Below, piece after piece: positions 9,034 through 16,182 of a stretch of DNA of 42,607 nt. The stretch comes from Gemmataceae bacterium (GTDB lineage Bacteria > Planctomycetota > Planctomycetia > Gemmatales > Gemmataceae): positions 1-42,607 of the forward strand of contig JAOAAA010000001.1 of the NCBI GenBank assembly GCA_026419115.1. Reading direction: 5' to 3'. Numbering within the stretch: the stretch's first letter is position 1; each line of letters opens with the position of its first letter. Position numbers and translations under genes: made by a program. The notes under the pieces are model-generated. The model saw only the letters and a program-made list of their open reading frames with translations. It was not told where the DNA came from and did no database searches.

Positions 9034-10458
9034 ATGAAAAAGTCCTTTTCACTCCTCACGATCATGGTTTTGCCTGCTCTTGTGTGTGCGCAAACCGCCA
9101 ACGATACGAAACCCATCCCCGAAATCAAAATCGATCGCAAGGAACCGGTCGATTACGGGAAAGATATTTTCCCGATCTTCAAAAACAAATGCTTCGTCTG
9201 TCACTCGGGCAAAGAAACCGGTGGCAAATTAGACCTGAGCACGCATGCCAAGCTCATGGCCGGTGGCAAAAAAGGAAGCCCGATCGTTGCCGGCAAAGCC
9301 GAAGAAAGCATCCTCTACAAATATTGCGCTCGCACACTCAAGCCGATCATGCCTCCCAAAGGTGAGGAACCTTTGACCCCCAATGAGTTGGCCCTTCTCA
9401 AACTGTGGATCGATCAAGGTGCCAAACCTCCCGCAGATATCTCAACCGTGGGAACCGGCAAACCCGAAGTGGTGTTGACCTTACCGCCCAGTGTGGTCAA
9501 GCCCATTCGTGGTGTGGCTATCAACAACGATAAATCGTTGATCGCCTCGGGACGAGGAAACCAAATTCACCTGTACAAAGGCGATGGAACTTACGTCAAA
9601 TCTTTGGTCAATCCCGATTTGAAGACGGCCGACGGCAAACCCGCTTCGGTGGCCCATATTTCTTTGGTCGAGAGCTTAACCTTTTCCCCCGATGGGAAAA
9701 CCTTGGTGAGCGGCTCGTTCAAAGAGGTGGTTTTCTGGGATGTAGAAAAAGGGACCATCAAACACAAATTGACCGATTTTGCCGATCGGGTTGTCGCCTT
9801 GCATTTCTCAAGCGATGGGAAATATCTGGCGACCGGCGGCGGTGCCCCCACCGAAGATGGCGAATTGAAAGTGTGGAATGCCGAAACCTTCAAGCTCGTT
9901 GTCGAAATCAAACCCAGCCATTCCGACACGGTCTTTGGGGTTTGTTTCAGCCCCGATAACACCAAATTAGCCTCCTGTGGTGCCGATAAATTTGTCAAGG
10001 TGTTCGAGATTCCTTCCGGCAAATTCTTGAAATCGTTTGAGGGTCACACCAATCACGTTATGGATGTCGGTTGGAAACCCGATGGGAAAATCCTTGCCAG
10101 CGCCGGTGCCGATAATAACGTCAAAATTTGGGATTACGAAAAGGGAGAACAAGTCCGGACGATTCGGGCACACCAGAACCAAGCCACTCGGTTGGTATTC
10201 GTCGGAAAAACTCCCACCTTCGTCACCGCATCAGGTGATAAGAACGTCGGAATGTTTAATGCCGATAGTGGGGGCAATGTCCGCAGCTTCACCGGCGGTA
10301 CCGACTTTATGTATGCGGTTGCCGTCAGCTCCGACGGTAAACTCGTCATCACCGGCGGAGAAGAGGGGATTTTGAGAATCTACAACGCCGACAATGCTCA
10401 ACTTATCAAAGCGGTTTCTCCTCCAGGCGAAGAGCCTAAGAAAGAAGGGTCGAAGTAA
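9034..10458 (+). CDS. Exported planctomycete cytochrome c-like (PSCyt1) domain fused to WD40 propeller
   Basis: A 474-residue protein. A signal peptide (KKSFSLLTIMVLPALVCAQ) precedes a PSCyt1 domain (residues about 40-130) with a single haem-binding type motif CFVCH and the usual MPPKGEEPLT and LKLWIDQGA segments. Seven WD40-like repeats (about 155-465), each ending in a form of K-V-W/F-D/E, should close a propeller. PSCyt1 domains are largely confined to planctomycetes and relatives; haem binding is assumed from CxxCH rather than shown. The likely location is the periplasm or paryphoplasm, where it may act as a redox-linked scaffold. The short gap to the PPC-domain gene suggests co-transcription. 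The ATG at 9034 gives a good signal peptide. Confidence 0.85.
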   Translation: MKKSFSLLTIMVLPALVCAQTANDTKPIPEIKIDRKEPVDYGKDIFPIFKNKCFVCHSGKETGGKLDLSTHAKLMAGGKKGSPIVAGKAEESILYKYCARTLKPIMPPKGEEPLTPNELALLKLWIDQGAKPPADISTVGTGKPEVVLTLPPSVVKPIRGVAINNDKSLIASGRGNQIHLYKGDGTYVKSLVNPDLKTADGKPASVAHISLVESLTFSPDGKTLVSGSFKEVVFWDVEKGTIKHKLTDFADRVVALHFSSDGKYLATGGGAPTEDGELKVWNAETFKLVVEIKPSHSDTVFGVCFSPDNTKLASCGADKFVKVFEIPSGKFLKSFEGHTNHVMDVGWKPDGKILASAGADNNVKIWDYEKGEQVRTIRAHQNQATRLVFVGKTPTFVTASGDKNVGMFNADSGGNVRSFTGGTDFMYAVAVSSDGKLVITGGEEGILRIYNADNAQLIKAVSPPGEEPKKEGSK

Positions 10459-10572
10459 CCCGTCCCAATCACCGATTGAGGGGATATCGATAAGGCCATG
10501 CTACTCCCCTTCGCTGTATACCCCTTTCCCTTATAAGTTTTTTCGGCTCAAGATTTTTTGGGTGAATCTCGA

Positions 10573-10601
10573 TTGATCTCAAAAAGTCTCTGTGTTAAAA
10601 T
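10573..10601 (+). promoter_or_regulatory. Candidate promoter giving a leaderless transcript for the first Cys-rich gene
   Basis: TTGATC (10573-10578) and TAAAAT (10596-10601) are spaced by exactly 17 bp. A start 6-8 nt beyond the -10 box falls on the ATG at 10608, and no Shine-Dalgarno sequence is visible before that ATG, so the transcript could be leaderless. Confidence 0.4.
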
Positions 10602-10607
10602 TTCGAT

Positions 10608-11090
10608 ATGAGTCGTTTGTTGAATCAAGTTTTGGTAGTCGTTTGTGCTATCTCGTTGGTGTTCCCAGCGGGATGGTGCTGCAAGGTGGCTTGGGGCGGT
10701 TGCTGCCAAGGCACCCCTCAAGCTGCACTGCCAACGGATGAAGCAGAGGACTTTTGCCAACCTAGCTCTCCGGCCCCTAAAAAGTGCTGCTGTTGCGAAA
10801 CTGTGCCCGTACCGGTGGAACCAACCTCGAACGATACGGGGCTGGCCGATCGGCTAACCGATCGATCCGCACCTGCAAAAGCACCGCAACCGATCCCGCA
10901 CGGGTGCTGCGAACCGGTCGATGCCATTTTGAATAGCATCACTATCGATTGCGTTGACCTCTCTCCTAGTACCTTATTTTGGGAACTGGTTTGGGATGTT
11001 CGGAAGGATGCCCCTCGTTCGGTGGTGGGGCATGAAGCTAGGTCCCATTCTCCTCCATTACATGTTTTCTTGTGCGTTTGGCGTTGTTAA
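10608..11090 (+). CDS. Small exported Cys-rich protein, function unknown
   Basis: A 160-residue protein of no family I recognise. The first 22 residues (SRLLNQVLVVVCAISLVFPA) are a plausible signal peptide. The mature part has many Cys in clusters (WCCK, GGCCQ, KKCCCCET, HGCCEP) separated by Pro/Ser-rich stretches, and ends with a Cys pair, CVWRC. Clustered vicinal Cys after a signal peptide suggest metal binding (copper, zinc, cadmium or mercury) or a disulfide-rich envelope protein. The next gene is even richer in CysCys, which supports a shared role. An overlapping open frame at 10645-10857 is less likely because it lacks a signal peptide and the Cys pattern. The C-terminal third is less Cys-rich, so its frame is less secure. 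Confidence 0.6.
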   Translation: MSRLLNQVLVVVCAISLVFPAGWCCKVAWGGCCQGTPQAALPTDEAEDFCQPSSPAPKKCCCCETVPVPVEPTSNDTGLADRLTDRSAPAKAPQPIPHGCCEPVDAILNSITIDCVDLSPSTLFWELVWDVRKDAPRSVVGHEARSHSPPLHVFLCVWRC

Positions 11091-11160
11091 ACCGACCACG
11101 AGTCTCGGTCAAAATTTCTTCAGAACAACAACCTCAAATTTCTTCGCCCCCAAGTAACTG

Positions 11161-11179
11161 GGAATGAGAAGATCATTCC
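11161..11179 (+). promoter_or_regulatory. Perfect 7-bp inverted repeat before the CysCys-repeat gene
   Basis: GGAATGA (11161-11167) and TCATTCC (11173-11179) form a 7-5-7 inverted repeat that ends 19 nt before the ATG at 11198 and just before its GGAG ribosome-binding site. It could be a regulator-binding site, possibly metal-responsive given the gene, or a leader hairpin that affects translation. Confidence 0.35.
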
Positions 11180-11197
11180 TTAATGGAGTATTTTAAC

Positions 11198-11611
11198 ATG
11201 CGTAAGAATGTATTTGCTTTCTCTGTGGTTGCTTCTTTGGCCCTGATTATGGGCTTGGCGACGGTATGGGCATCGGCTCATCCGCAAACATTCGTCAAAA
11301 AGTCTTCAAATAACGATTGCTGTACTGCGAATGCAGATTGCTGCTTTGCTGGTTCTCCGTGCTGCGAAGCCAACGCTAATTGCTGTTTTGCTGGCTTGCC
11401 TTGCTGCTTTGCTGGTTCTCCGTGCTGCGAAGCCAACGCTAATTGCTGCGAATTAGGCTTAGATTGCTGCTTTGCCGGTTCTCCTTGCTGCGAGAAATCG
11501 GCCAAGGATTGCAAAGCCGATTCCGCTTGCTGCAAAGCTCAAGAAAAAAGCTGCTGCATTGAAACGCCGAAAAGTGACAAACCTCGCTCGAATTGCTGCA
11601 AAAAAGGATAA
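11198..11611 (+). CDS. Exported CysCys-repeat protein, probable metal-binding
   Basis: A 137-residue protein. The ATG at 11198 is chosen because GGAG at 11185-11188 sits 9 nt upstream; the earlier ATG at 11183 overlaps that site. A signal peptide (residues 1-29, ending WASAHPQ) is followed by about 105 residues containing twelve CysCys pairs plus one single Cys. Most pairs recur every 7 residues as xxCCFAGSPCCEANANCC-type units. A 63-bp (21-codon) in-frame duplication is visible. There are no aromatic residues other than Phe and no catalytic motif. The composition resembles a metallothionein, but the regular spacing and export signal are not typical of one. It may sequester copper or other soft metals outside the cytoplasm, or form a disulfide-linked structural coat. 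I do not recognise a named family. Confidence 0.75.
   Translation: MRKNVFAFSVVASLALIMGLATVWASAHPQTFVKKSSNNDCCTANADCCFAGSPCCEANANCCFAGLPCCFAGSPCCEANANCCELGLDCCFAGSPCCEKSAKDCKADSACCKAQEKSCCIETPKSDKPRSNCCKKG
11342..11448 (+). repeat. 63-bp in-frame duplication in the CysCys-repeat gene
   Basis: A 44-base segment at 11342-11385 recurs without change at 11405-11448, giving a 63-bp period (21 codons). The DNA identity extends to synonymous positions, so this part of the protein grew by recent duplication rather than by convergence. Confidence 0.85.
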
Positions 11612-11815
11612 GTGATCCTTTGGGCAATCGATCATCCATCAATCGATCCAGCGATTGTGAGGCATCCCAAAACTCTAAGAAGAATTTGACGGTCTGTTAA
11701 ATTTTAGAGTCACCTCCTCAATCGAGTGTGAGGCACCTCTAGCGTTTCCTGTCCCCCTCTCGAATTCTCGGAAGAAATACCATAGGATGATTATTCCAAG
11801 AAGCGAGAGGGATTT

Positions 11816-13702
11816 TTGAATTCAATGAAGGAAACGCGATCAAATTTCAGTTGGGTTTTTCTTGCGGTTGCCAGTGGGTTGCGTTTCATCGTTCTTGGGG
11901 CATTATCGGCTCATTTGCTAGGGCCTTATTCTGGCGGGCGAGGGTTCGACCTACGCTTAGAGACCTTGCTTCCTTGGTTGGTGATTCTCTTCACGCCGGC
12001 TTTGGGAATCGGCCCATTTGCTGCCGCGATTGCCAATTCACGGGCACGCAGTTCGATCTTATTTTTCTCGACCCTGTTTGGCTTTCTCGTTCTGGGTCTG
12101 TTTGCGATGTTCCCCCCTTCGGCTTGGTTGCGTTGCTTTGGCCTGCTGATGTGTGAGACCGGTCTTTTTCTCATTGCCAGAAATACCACTTTTGCCAATG
12201 AACCTCGCTCCCTTTATTGGGCGGTCAAACTTAGTCACCTCCTTTCGATCGGTGGGGGAATACTCGGAGCTTGGTTCACTTGGTCCGAAATCACAGGGGA
12301 ATCGACACCCCAGAAATGGAGCTTTGCCCCCTATGCGGTTCTCTGTTATTTGTTGGCCTTGGTGCTGTGTTATCTGGGACGTCCCCAAGCGACGGGGGAG
12401 CCGTTCCTGAAAGAATCACCGGTGTTATCGTTCGTGCTGGGAACACGCCAAAGTTTTTCGGGAAAATACTACCTGCGATTGTTTCTCACCAGCATTCTGT
12501 TTTGGGTCATGCTTGGCCTATTGTGGGTTGTGGTACCACGCTTGGAAGCCTACACCTTTAAGGAAGAATTTCGCGAATTTTATGGGCAGCGCATTACCAT
12601 GAACATCGGCCTAGGGATGTTCGTTGGGGTGGCCCTGATGATGTTTCAACAACACGAATACCGTGCGGGGTTCGGTATCCCCATGAGCTTCCTATTTGTC
12701 GGTCTCGCAGGGTTGTTGCGCGTCCTGTACGGTGTCAGTGCGGGGGTTTATTTCTTGGCAGGTATAGGATTGGGATTCGGTTGGGTAGCGTTCACCTTAT
12801 GGAATGGAATTTGGGGGTCGCGGGCCTACTTAGGCACGTCGGCGGCACTCGGAACTTTTAATGCAGGAATCGGCGGTATCGTGGTGGCAGGCCTGACCTT
12901 GTGGGCTGTTCGTCAACCCGATTCAGTTTCGGATATTTTTACGACCATTTGGCTTTGGGGCGGGCTTCCTCTGGGGGGGGGCCTCTGTGTGATTTGGTTT
13001 CGTCCTCTGTTTGAATTTCTCGTGTCGGTCTTTTTTTGGCCGTTGTATCGCATTAGTACCCAAGGACCCGGAACCAAACAATTGCCTTTCCGTGGCCCCT
13101 ACCTGATTATTGCCAATCATGCGGCTTGGTTCGATCCGCTGTTTGTGGACAAAATTGTACCGGCTCCGACGATCCCTTTGATGACAAGTAAATTTTACGA
13201 TCTTCCCGTGATCTCGTTTTTGATGCGACGGGTGATTGGCACCATTCGAGTTGAAGATACGACCTTGAAACGAGAGACGCCGGAAATTCCCCAAGCGATC
13301 GAGGCATTAGATCGCGGGGAATGTGTCGTGATTTTCCCCGAAGGTTGGCTCCGTCGAAAAGAGTCCCAACCTCTGAAACGCTTTGGACGGGGCATTTGGC
13401 AAATTCTGCAAGCCCGCCCCCAAACGCCAATTATTCCCATTTGGATTGAAGGGAATTGGGGTTCATTCACCTCGTTTTACGGTGGGAAACCCCCGACCAA
13501 AGGAAAAAAACCGGACTTTTGGAGGAAAATTCAAATGGGTGTGGGGAATAGTTTTACCATCCCTTCCGAACTACTTGCCGACCACATGAGAACGCGAACC
13601 TACCTTCAAAATCGGGTCTTAGAAGCCCGAGACCATTTAGGGTTACCCCCGTTGAATCAAGCGATCGAAGGCCATTCGGAATCGGAAGAGGTCCAAGAAT
13701 GA
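11816..13702 (+). CDS. MFS transporter fused to PlsC-type acyltransferase
   Basis: A 628-codon two-part protein. Residues about 1-400 form some eleven or twelve membrane helices with MFS character. Residues about 420-610 are a PlsC/LPLAT domain with NHAAWFD (the HX4D catalytic motif, about residue 434) and FPEGWLRR (the acyl-acceptor or phosphate-binding motif, about residue 508). In E. coli, LplT flips lysophospholipid and Aas re-acylates it; some bacteria fuse MFS, PlsC and an acyl-ACP ligase. Here the ligase part is absent. A role in lysophospholipid uptake and re-acylation at the inner membrane is likely. Start: TTG 11816 has AGAGG 5 nt upstream, while ATG 11825 is 14 nt away; either may be used. 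The stop overlaps an ATG (ATGA at 13699-13702), which begins the triplicated junction with ybeY. Confidence 0.85.
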   Translation: MNSMKETRSNFSWVFLAVASGLRFIVLGALSAHLLGPYSGGRGFDLRLETLLPWLVILFTPALGIGPFAAAIANSRARSSILFFSTLFGFLVLGLFAMFPPSAWLRCFGLLMCETGLFLIARNTTFANEPRSLYWAVKLSHLLSIGGGILGAWFTWSEITGESTPQKWSFAPYAVLCYLLALVLCYLGRPQATGEPFLKESPVLSFVLGTRQSFSGKYYLRLFLTSILFWVMLGLLWVVVPRLEAYTFKEEFREFYGQRITMNIGLGMFVGVALMMFQQHEYRAGFGIPMSFLFVGLAGLLRVLYGVSAGVYFLAGIGLGFGWVAFTLWNGIWGSRAYLGTSAALGTFNAGIGGIVVAGLTLWAVRQPDSVSDIFTTIWLWGGLPLGGGLCVIWFRPLFEFLVSVFFWPLYRISTQGPGTKQLPFRGPYLIIANHAAWFDPLFVDKIVPAPTIPLMTSKFYDLPVISFLMRRVIGTIRVEDTTLKRETPEIPQAIEALDRGECVVIFPEGWLRRKESQPLKRFGRGIWQILQARPQTPIIPIWIEGNWGSFTSFYGGKPPTKGKKPDFWRKIQMGVGNSFTIPSELLADHMRTRTYLQNRVLEARDHLGLPPLNQAIEGHSESEEVQE

Positions 13703-13755
13703 TTCGTGTTTCGATTGCTAATCCCCAAGAAAAGTCGGAAGAGGTTCAAGAATGA
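13699..13755 (+). CDS. Mini-ORF 1, 18 residues, in the triplicated junction
   Basis: The ATG overlaps the acyltransferase stop (ATGA) and the frame ends in a TGA overlapping the next ATG. The product would start with the first 12 residues of YbeY (MIRVSIANPQEK) and end with the last residues of the acyltransferase (SEEVQE). It may act only as a translational relay; a function for the peptide itself is doubtful. Confidence 0.45.
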   Translation: MIRVSIANPQEKSEEVQE

Positions 13756-13808
13756 TTCGTGTTTCGATTGCTAATCCCCAAGAAAAGTCGGAAGAGGTTC
13801 AAGAATGA
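13752..13808 (+). CDS. Mini-ORF 2, 18 residues, in the triplicated junction
   Basis: It has the same predicted peptide as mini-ORF 1. Its ATG overlaps the mini-ORF 1 stop, and its TGA overlaps the ybeY start at 13805. It would complete a chain of three ATGA couplings from the acyltransferase to ybeY. Confidence 0.45.
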   Translation: MIRVSIANPQEKSEEVQE

Positions 13809-14248
13809 TTCGTGTTTCAATTGCTAATCCCCAAGAAAAGGTCGAAATTCCGTTTGCACGTTTCAAAGAGATCGTTCGCGGGGTGCTCGAAGGGGAAAAA
13901 ATCAAAGAAGCCAAGATCAGCCTCGCCATGGTGGATGATACAACCAGTGCCCGAATCAATCAGCAGTTTTTGCAACATGAAGGCCCCACCGATGTGATTA
14001 CATTTCCGCTGAGCAAACCCAAGGCCAAGGTTCTCGAAGGCGAATTGGTTCTTGGGGTCGAAGTCGCGTTGCGGGAAGCCGAAGGACGAGGCCATACTTT
14101 TGAAGAAGAAATGTCGCTGTATATCATTCACGGTTTGCTTCATTTATGTGGCTTTGACGATCACACTCCCGAAGAAACGCAACAAATGCGGGCCAAAGAA
14201 AAGCAATATCTGGCCCATTTCGGGATTGCCGATATTTCTGGGGAATAA
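13805..14248 (+). CDS. ybeY: Endoribonuclease YbeY (16S rRNA maturation)
   Basis: YbeY is a zinc-dependent single-strand endoribonuclease needed for 16S rRNA 3'-end processing and ribosome quality control. The 147-residue protein has the central GPTDVITFPL motif (residues 60-69) and the zinc site HGLLHLCGFDDH (109-120). The third ligand differs from the common HGxLHLxGYDH spacing: an extra Asp precedes the final His, so either Asp119 or His120 must serve. The start at 13805 is fixed by homology and lies in the third unit of the 53-bp triplication. Its translation is probably coupled to the upstream frames through ATGA overlaps. ybeY often neighbours phoH or era in other bacteria; here it follows an acyltransferase. 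Confidence 0.93.
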   Translation: MIRVSIANPQEKVEIPFARFKEIVRGVLEGEKIKEAKISLAMVDDTTSARINQQFLQHEGPTDVITFPLSKPKAKVLEGELVLGVEVALREAEGRGHTFEEEMSLYIIHGLLHLCGFDDHTPEETQQMRAKEKQYLAHFGIADISGE

Positions 14249-14642
14249 TTCAGGGTACAATTCAATAAGAGCCTTTTCTGTTTCCGGATCGAGCGAGAGG
14301 CGGGAGAAAAATCGTTTGCCGACCTAGCTAGTTCCGGTGAACCCCATTCCGGTACCTTCATTCATCAAGGGAGGAAGGGACTAGGGCAGTGGGGGGGGAA
14401 ATAAATGCGTTGTCAATTGGGCAAACCGTCGTGATTAAACCCAACCGAGAGGCTGAAAATGCTTTCGTTTTGTCGCGCCGCGTGCAAATGCTTTCGTTTT
14501 GTCGCGCCGCGTGCAAATGCTTTCGGTTGGCCCTGTGCAAACGACGGAATCATCCCCGTAATGGCCAGCCGATTTTTTGGCCTTGTGTAATCTGCCTTTT
14601 TTATCTATTTCTCAATGGTTGAATTTTGTCGTTGAGGGCACA
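14249..14642. other. Non-coding stretch with a 29-bp tandem repeat
   Basis: These 394 bases between ybeY and the permease gene hold a 29-bp tandem repeat (14461-14525) and a G-run near 14391. The two short open frames crossing the repeat (one on each strand) look like by-products of it. I see no RNA gene. The permease promoter is probably here but I could not place it with confidence. Confidence 0.5.
14461..14525. repeat. 29-bp tandem repeat, two full units plus a partial third
   Basis: The units start at 14461 and 14490 and are identical (GCTTTCGTTTTGTCGCGCCG, then CGTGCAAAT), with a 7-bp partial third unit from 14519. It lies about 120 bp before the permease start. Confidence 0.9.
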
Positions 14643-16058
14643 ATGTATAAATTCCTTTTGTGTCTGCGGTATTTGCGGACCCGATATTTGGCGTTCGTTT
14701 GTATCGTCAGTGTGATGCTCGGTGTGGCGACCCTCATCGTAGTGAACAGCGTGATGGCCGGCTTCAGTACCAAGCTCAAAGACCGGTTTCGGGGACTGCA
14801 TACGGATGTCACCATAGAAAGCCCCAATATGAACGGGTTTAGCACCCCTGCGGCAGAACTGAAAGAGAAAATCCTGAACTCGCGGGCCGGCGAATTTATC
14901 GAAGCGATGACCGAAACGGTCGAAGTTTTCGGCATGGCCACGTTCGAGTTATATCTGCAAAGTGGGGGTTCCGAGCCGATCACCATGCCCGTGCAAGTGA
15001 TTGGTATCGATCCGGAAGCCCGTGCCAAACTCGGGGGCTTTGCCCAATATCTCACGACCCCCAGTCGTCGCGAAAAACCGAGCTTCGAGCTGGACCCCAA
15101 GGCCCTTGCCCGATGGCATCATTTACATCCCCCTGTGGATATTCCCGAACATAAACCGTTGATTCCCGGTGCCCCCCCCCTGCCTGACCCTCCACGCGAC
15201 CCCGTGAAACCGATGGGGTGCTTTCCGGGTTTTGCCATTACCCATTATCGCAGTACCGATCCGGTCACCGGTGCCGTGAATCACAAGCCGCTTCTGTTGA
15301 TGGGCGATAGCATTCGCATTGTCACTGCCAGTGCCACTAAACGCCTTGAACCTGTCTATGCCGATTTTGCCATTGCCGATTCGATCCAAACCGAGATTCC
15401 GGAATACGATCGCGGCTTCTTTTGGGTCAAGCTCGAAGATTTACAAACCATTCGCGGCATGCCCGGCCGATGCAGTCATATCCATATTCGTCTGAAAGAT
15501 TATTCCAAGAATAAGGAAGCGGTCGAGGCCCTGCGTGAAATTTTTCCCGATGAACGAGAAGCCATCGTTCAAACGTGGGAAGATAAAAACCGTACCCTTT
15601 TAGATGCCATCGATACAGAACGTGGCATTTTGAATCTGTTGCTCTTTATGATTGTGGGTGTTGCGGGTTTTTCCGTGTTGGCCGTCTTCTCGATGATTGT
15701 CCGCGAAAAGACCCGCGATATTGGTATTTTGAAATCGCTAGGAGCCTCGGATCGGGGAGTTATGTCGATCTTTCTCGGTTACGGGTTGCTCCTTGGTGGC
15801 TTGGGAGCCGGCCTAGGAATCGCCTTGGGACTCACGATTGTTCACTACATCAACCCGATCGAACAATTCCTTAGCAAAAATACCGGTGTGGGCTTCGACC
15901 GCCGTGTTTATTATTTCGAGGAACTCCCGACCCATGTCCAACCCGAAATGGTGGCGTTGGTCACAATCGGTGCTTTGTTGATTTCGGTTCTGTTTAGTGT
16001 CCTACCTGCTCTGCGTGCTGCGATGCTCAAACCGGTTCGGGCACTTCGCTATGAATAA
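14643..16058 (+). CDS. LolC/LolE-like ABC transporter permease (FtsX family)
   Basis: A 471-residue membrane protein. The N-terminus (YKFLLCLRYLRTRYLAF, then LGVATLIVVNSVMAGF) matches the LolC/E/MacB family opening: one membrane helix, a large periplasmic domain (about 45-335), then three helices with the FtsX domain (about 340-471), ending with LPALRAAMLKPVRALRYE. LolCDE releases lipoproteins from the inner membrane for transport to the outer membrane, while MacB-like relatives export other substrates. A Pro-rich insertion (residues about 160-190) in the periplasmic domain is unusual. The frame is open upstream to 14577, but ATG 14643 with GAGGG just before it fits the family N-terminus. The ATPase gene follows 124 bp downstream, and one permease gene suggests a homodimer. 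Confidence 0.85.
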   Translation: MYKFLLCLRYLRTRYLAFVCIVSVMLGVATLIVVNSVMAGFSTKLKDRFRGLHTDVTIESPNMNGFSTPAAELKEKILNSRAGEFIEAMTETVEVFGMATFELYLQSGGSEPITMPVQVIGIDPEARAKLGGFAQYLTTPSRREKPSFELDPKALARWHHLHPPVDIPEHKPLIPGAPPLPDPPRDPVKPMGCFPGFAITHYRSTDPVTGAVNHKPLLLMGDSIRIVTASATKRLEPVYADFAIADSIQTEIPEYDRGFFWVKLEDLQTIRGMPGRCSHIHIRLKDYSKNKEAVEALREIFPDEREAIVQTWEDKNRTLLDAIDTERGILNLLLFMIVGVAGFSVLAVFSMIVREKTRDIGILKSLGASDRGVMSIFLGYGLLLGGLGAGLGIALGLTIVHYINPIEQFLSKNTGVGFDRRVYYFEELPTHVQPEMVALVTIGALLISVLFSVLPALRAAMLKPVRALRYE

Positions 16059-16062
16059 ACGA

Positions 16063-16182
16063 ATGTGAATGTGAATGCGAAGGGGATGCCTTCGACGGCA
16101 TCTCGGAAACGTATCAACGAATATGAATGCGAATGCGAAGGTGAAGGGATTGCTTTCGCTATGATCTCGGAAAGGAATACCT
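16063..16182 (+). repeat. Imperfect 60-bp repeat with a hairpin between permease and ATPase genes
   Basis: The intergenic DNA is two diverged copies of one ~60-bp unit, each starting with a run of GAATGNGAATG-type sextets (16063 and about 16119) and ending with ATCTCGGAAA. The first copy has a perfect hairpin, GATGCC-TTCGAC-GGCATC (16085-16102). The hairpin may tune expression of the ATPase relative to the permease. The GAATGYGAATG sextets are a simple-sequence repeat. Confidence 0.55.

Larger units (their letters stand above)
13682..13840 (+). repeat. 53-bp tandem triplication across the acyltransferase/ybeY junction
   Basis: Units are 13682-13734, 13735-13787 and 13788-13840. Each contains the end of the acyltransferase reading frame (SEEVQE, stop), an ATGA overlap, and the first codons of ybeY (MIRVSIANPQEK). 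The units differ at only two sites: C instead of T at 13693 in unit 1, and A instead of G at 13819 in unit 3. Because 53 = 57 - 4, every unit preserves a 19-codon open frame and a 4-nt stop/start overlap. Confidence 0.95.

Noticed and set aside
11278-11535. An 85-codon minus-strand frame rich in AKQQ repeats.
   Set aside because: It is the antisense image of the CysCys repeats; the plus frame has a signal peptide and ribosome-binding site.
11672-11710. Inverted repeat ACTCTAA / TTAGAGT after the CysCys-repeat gene, as a terminator.
   Set aside because: The 25-nt loop is long and no T-run follows, so it was not called.
13682-13840. A CRISPR array.
   Set aside because: The units are contiguous, with no spacers between them, and contain gene ends and starts; there are no cas genes.
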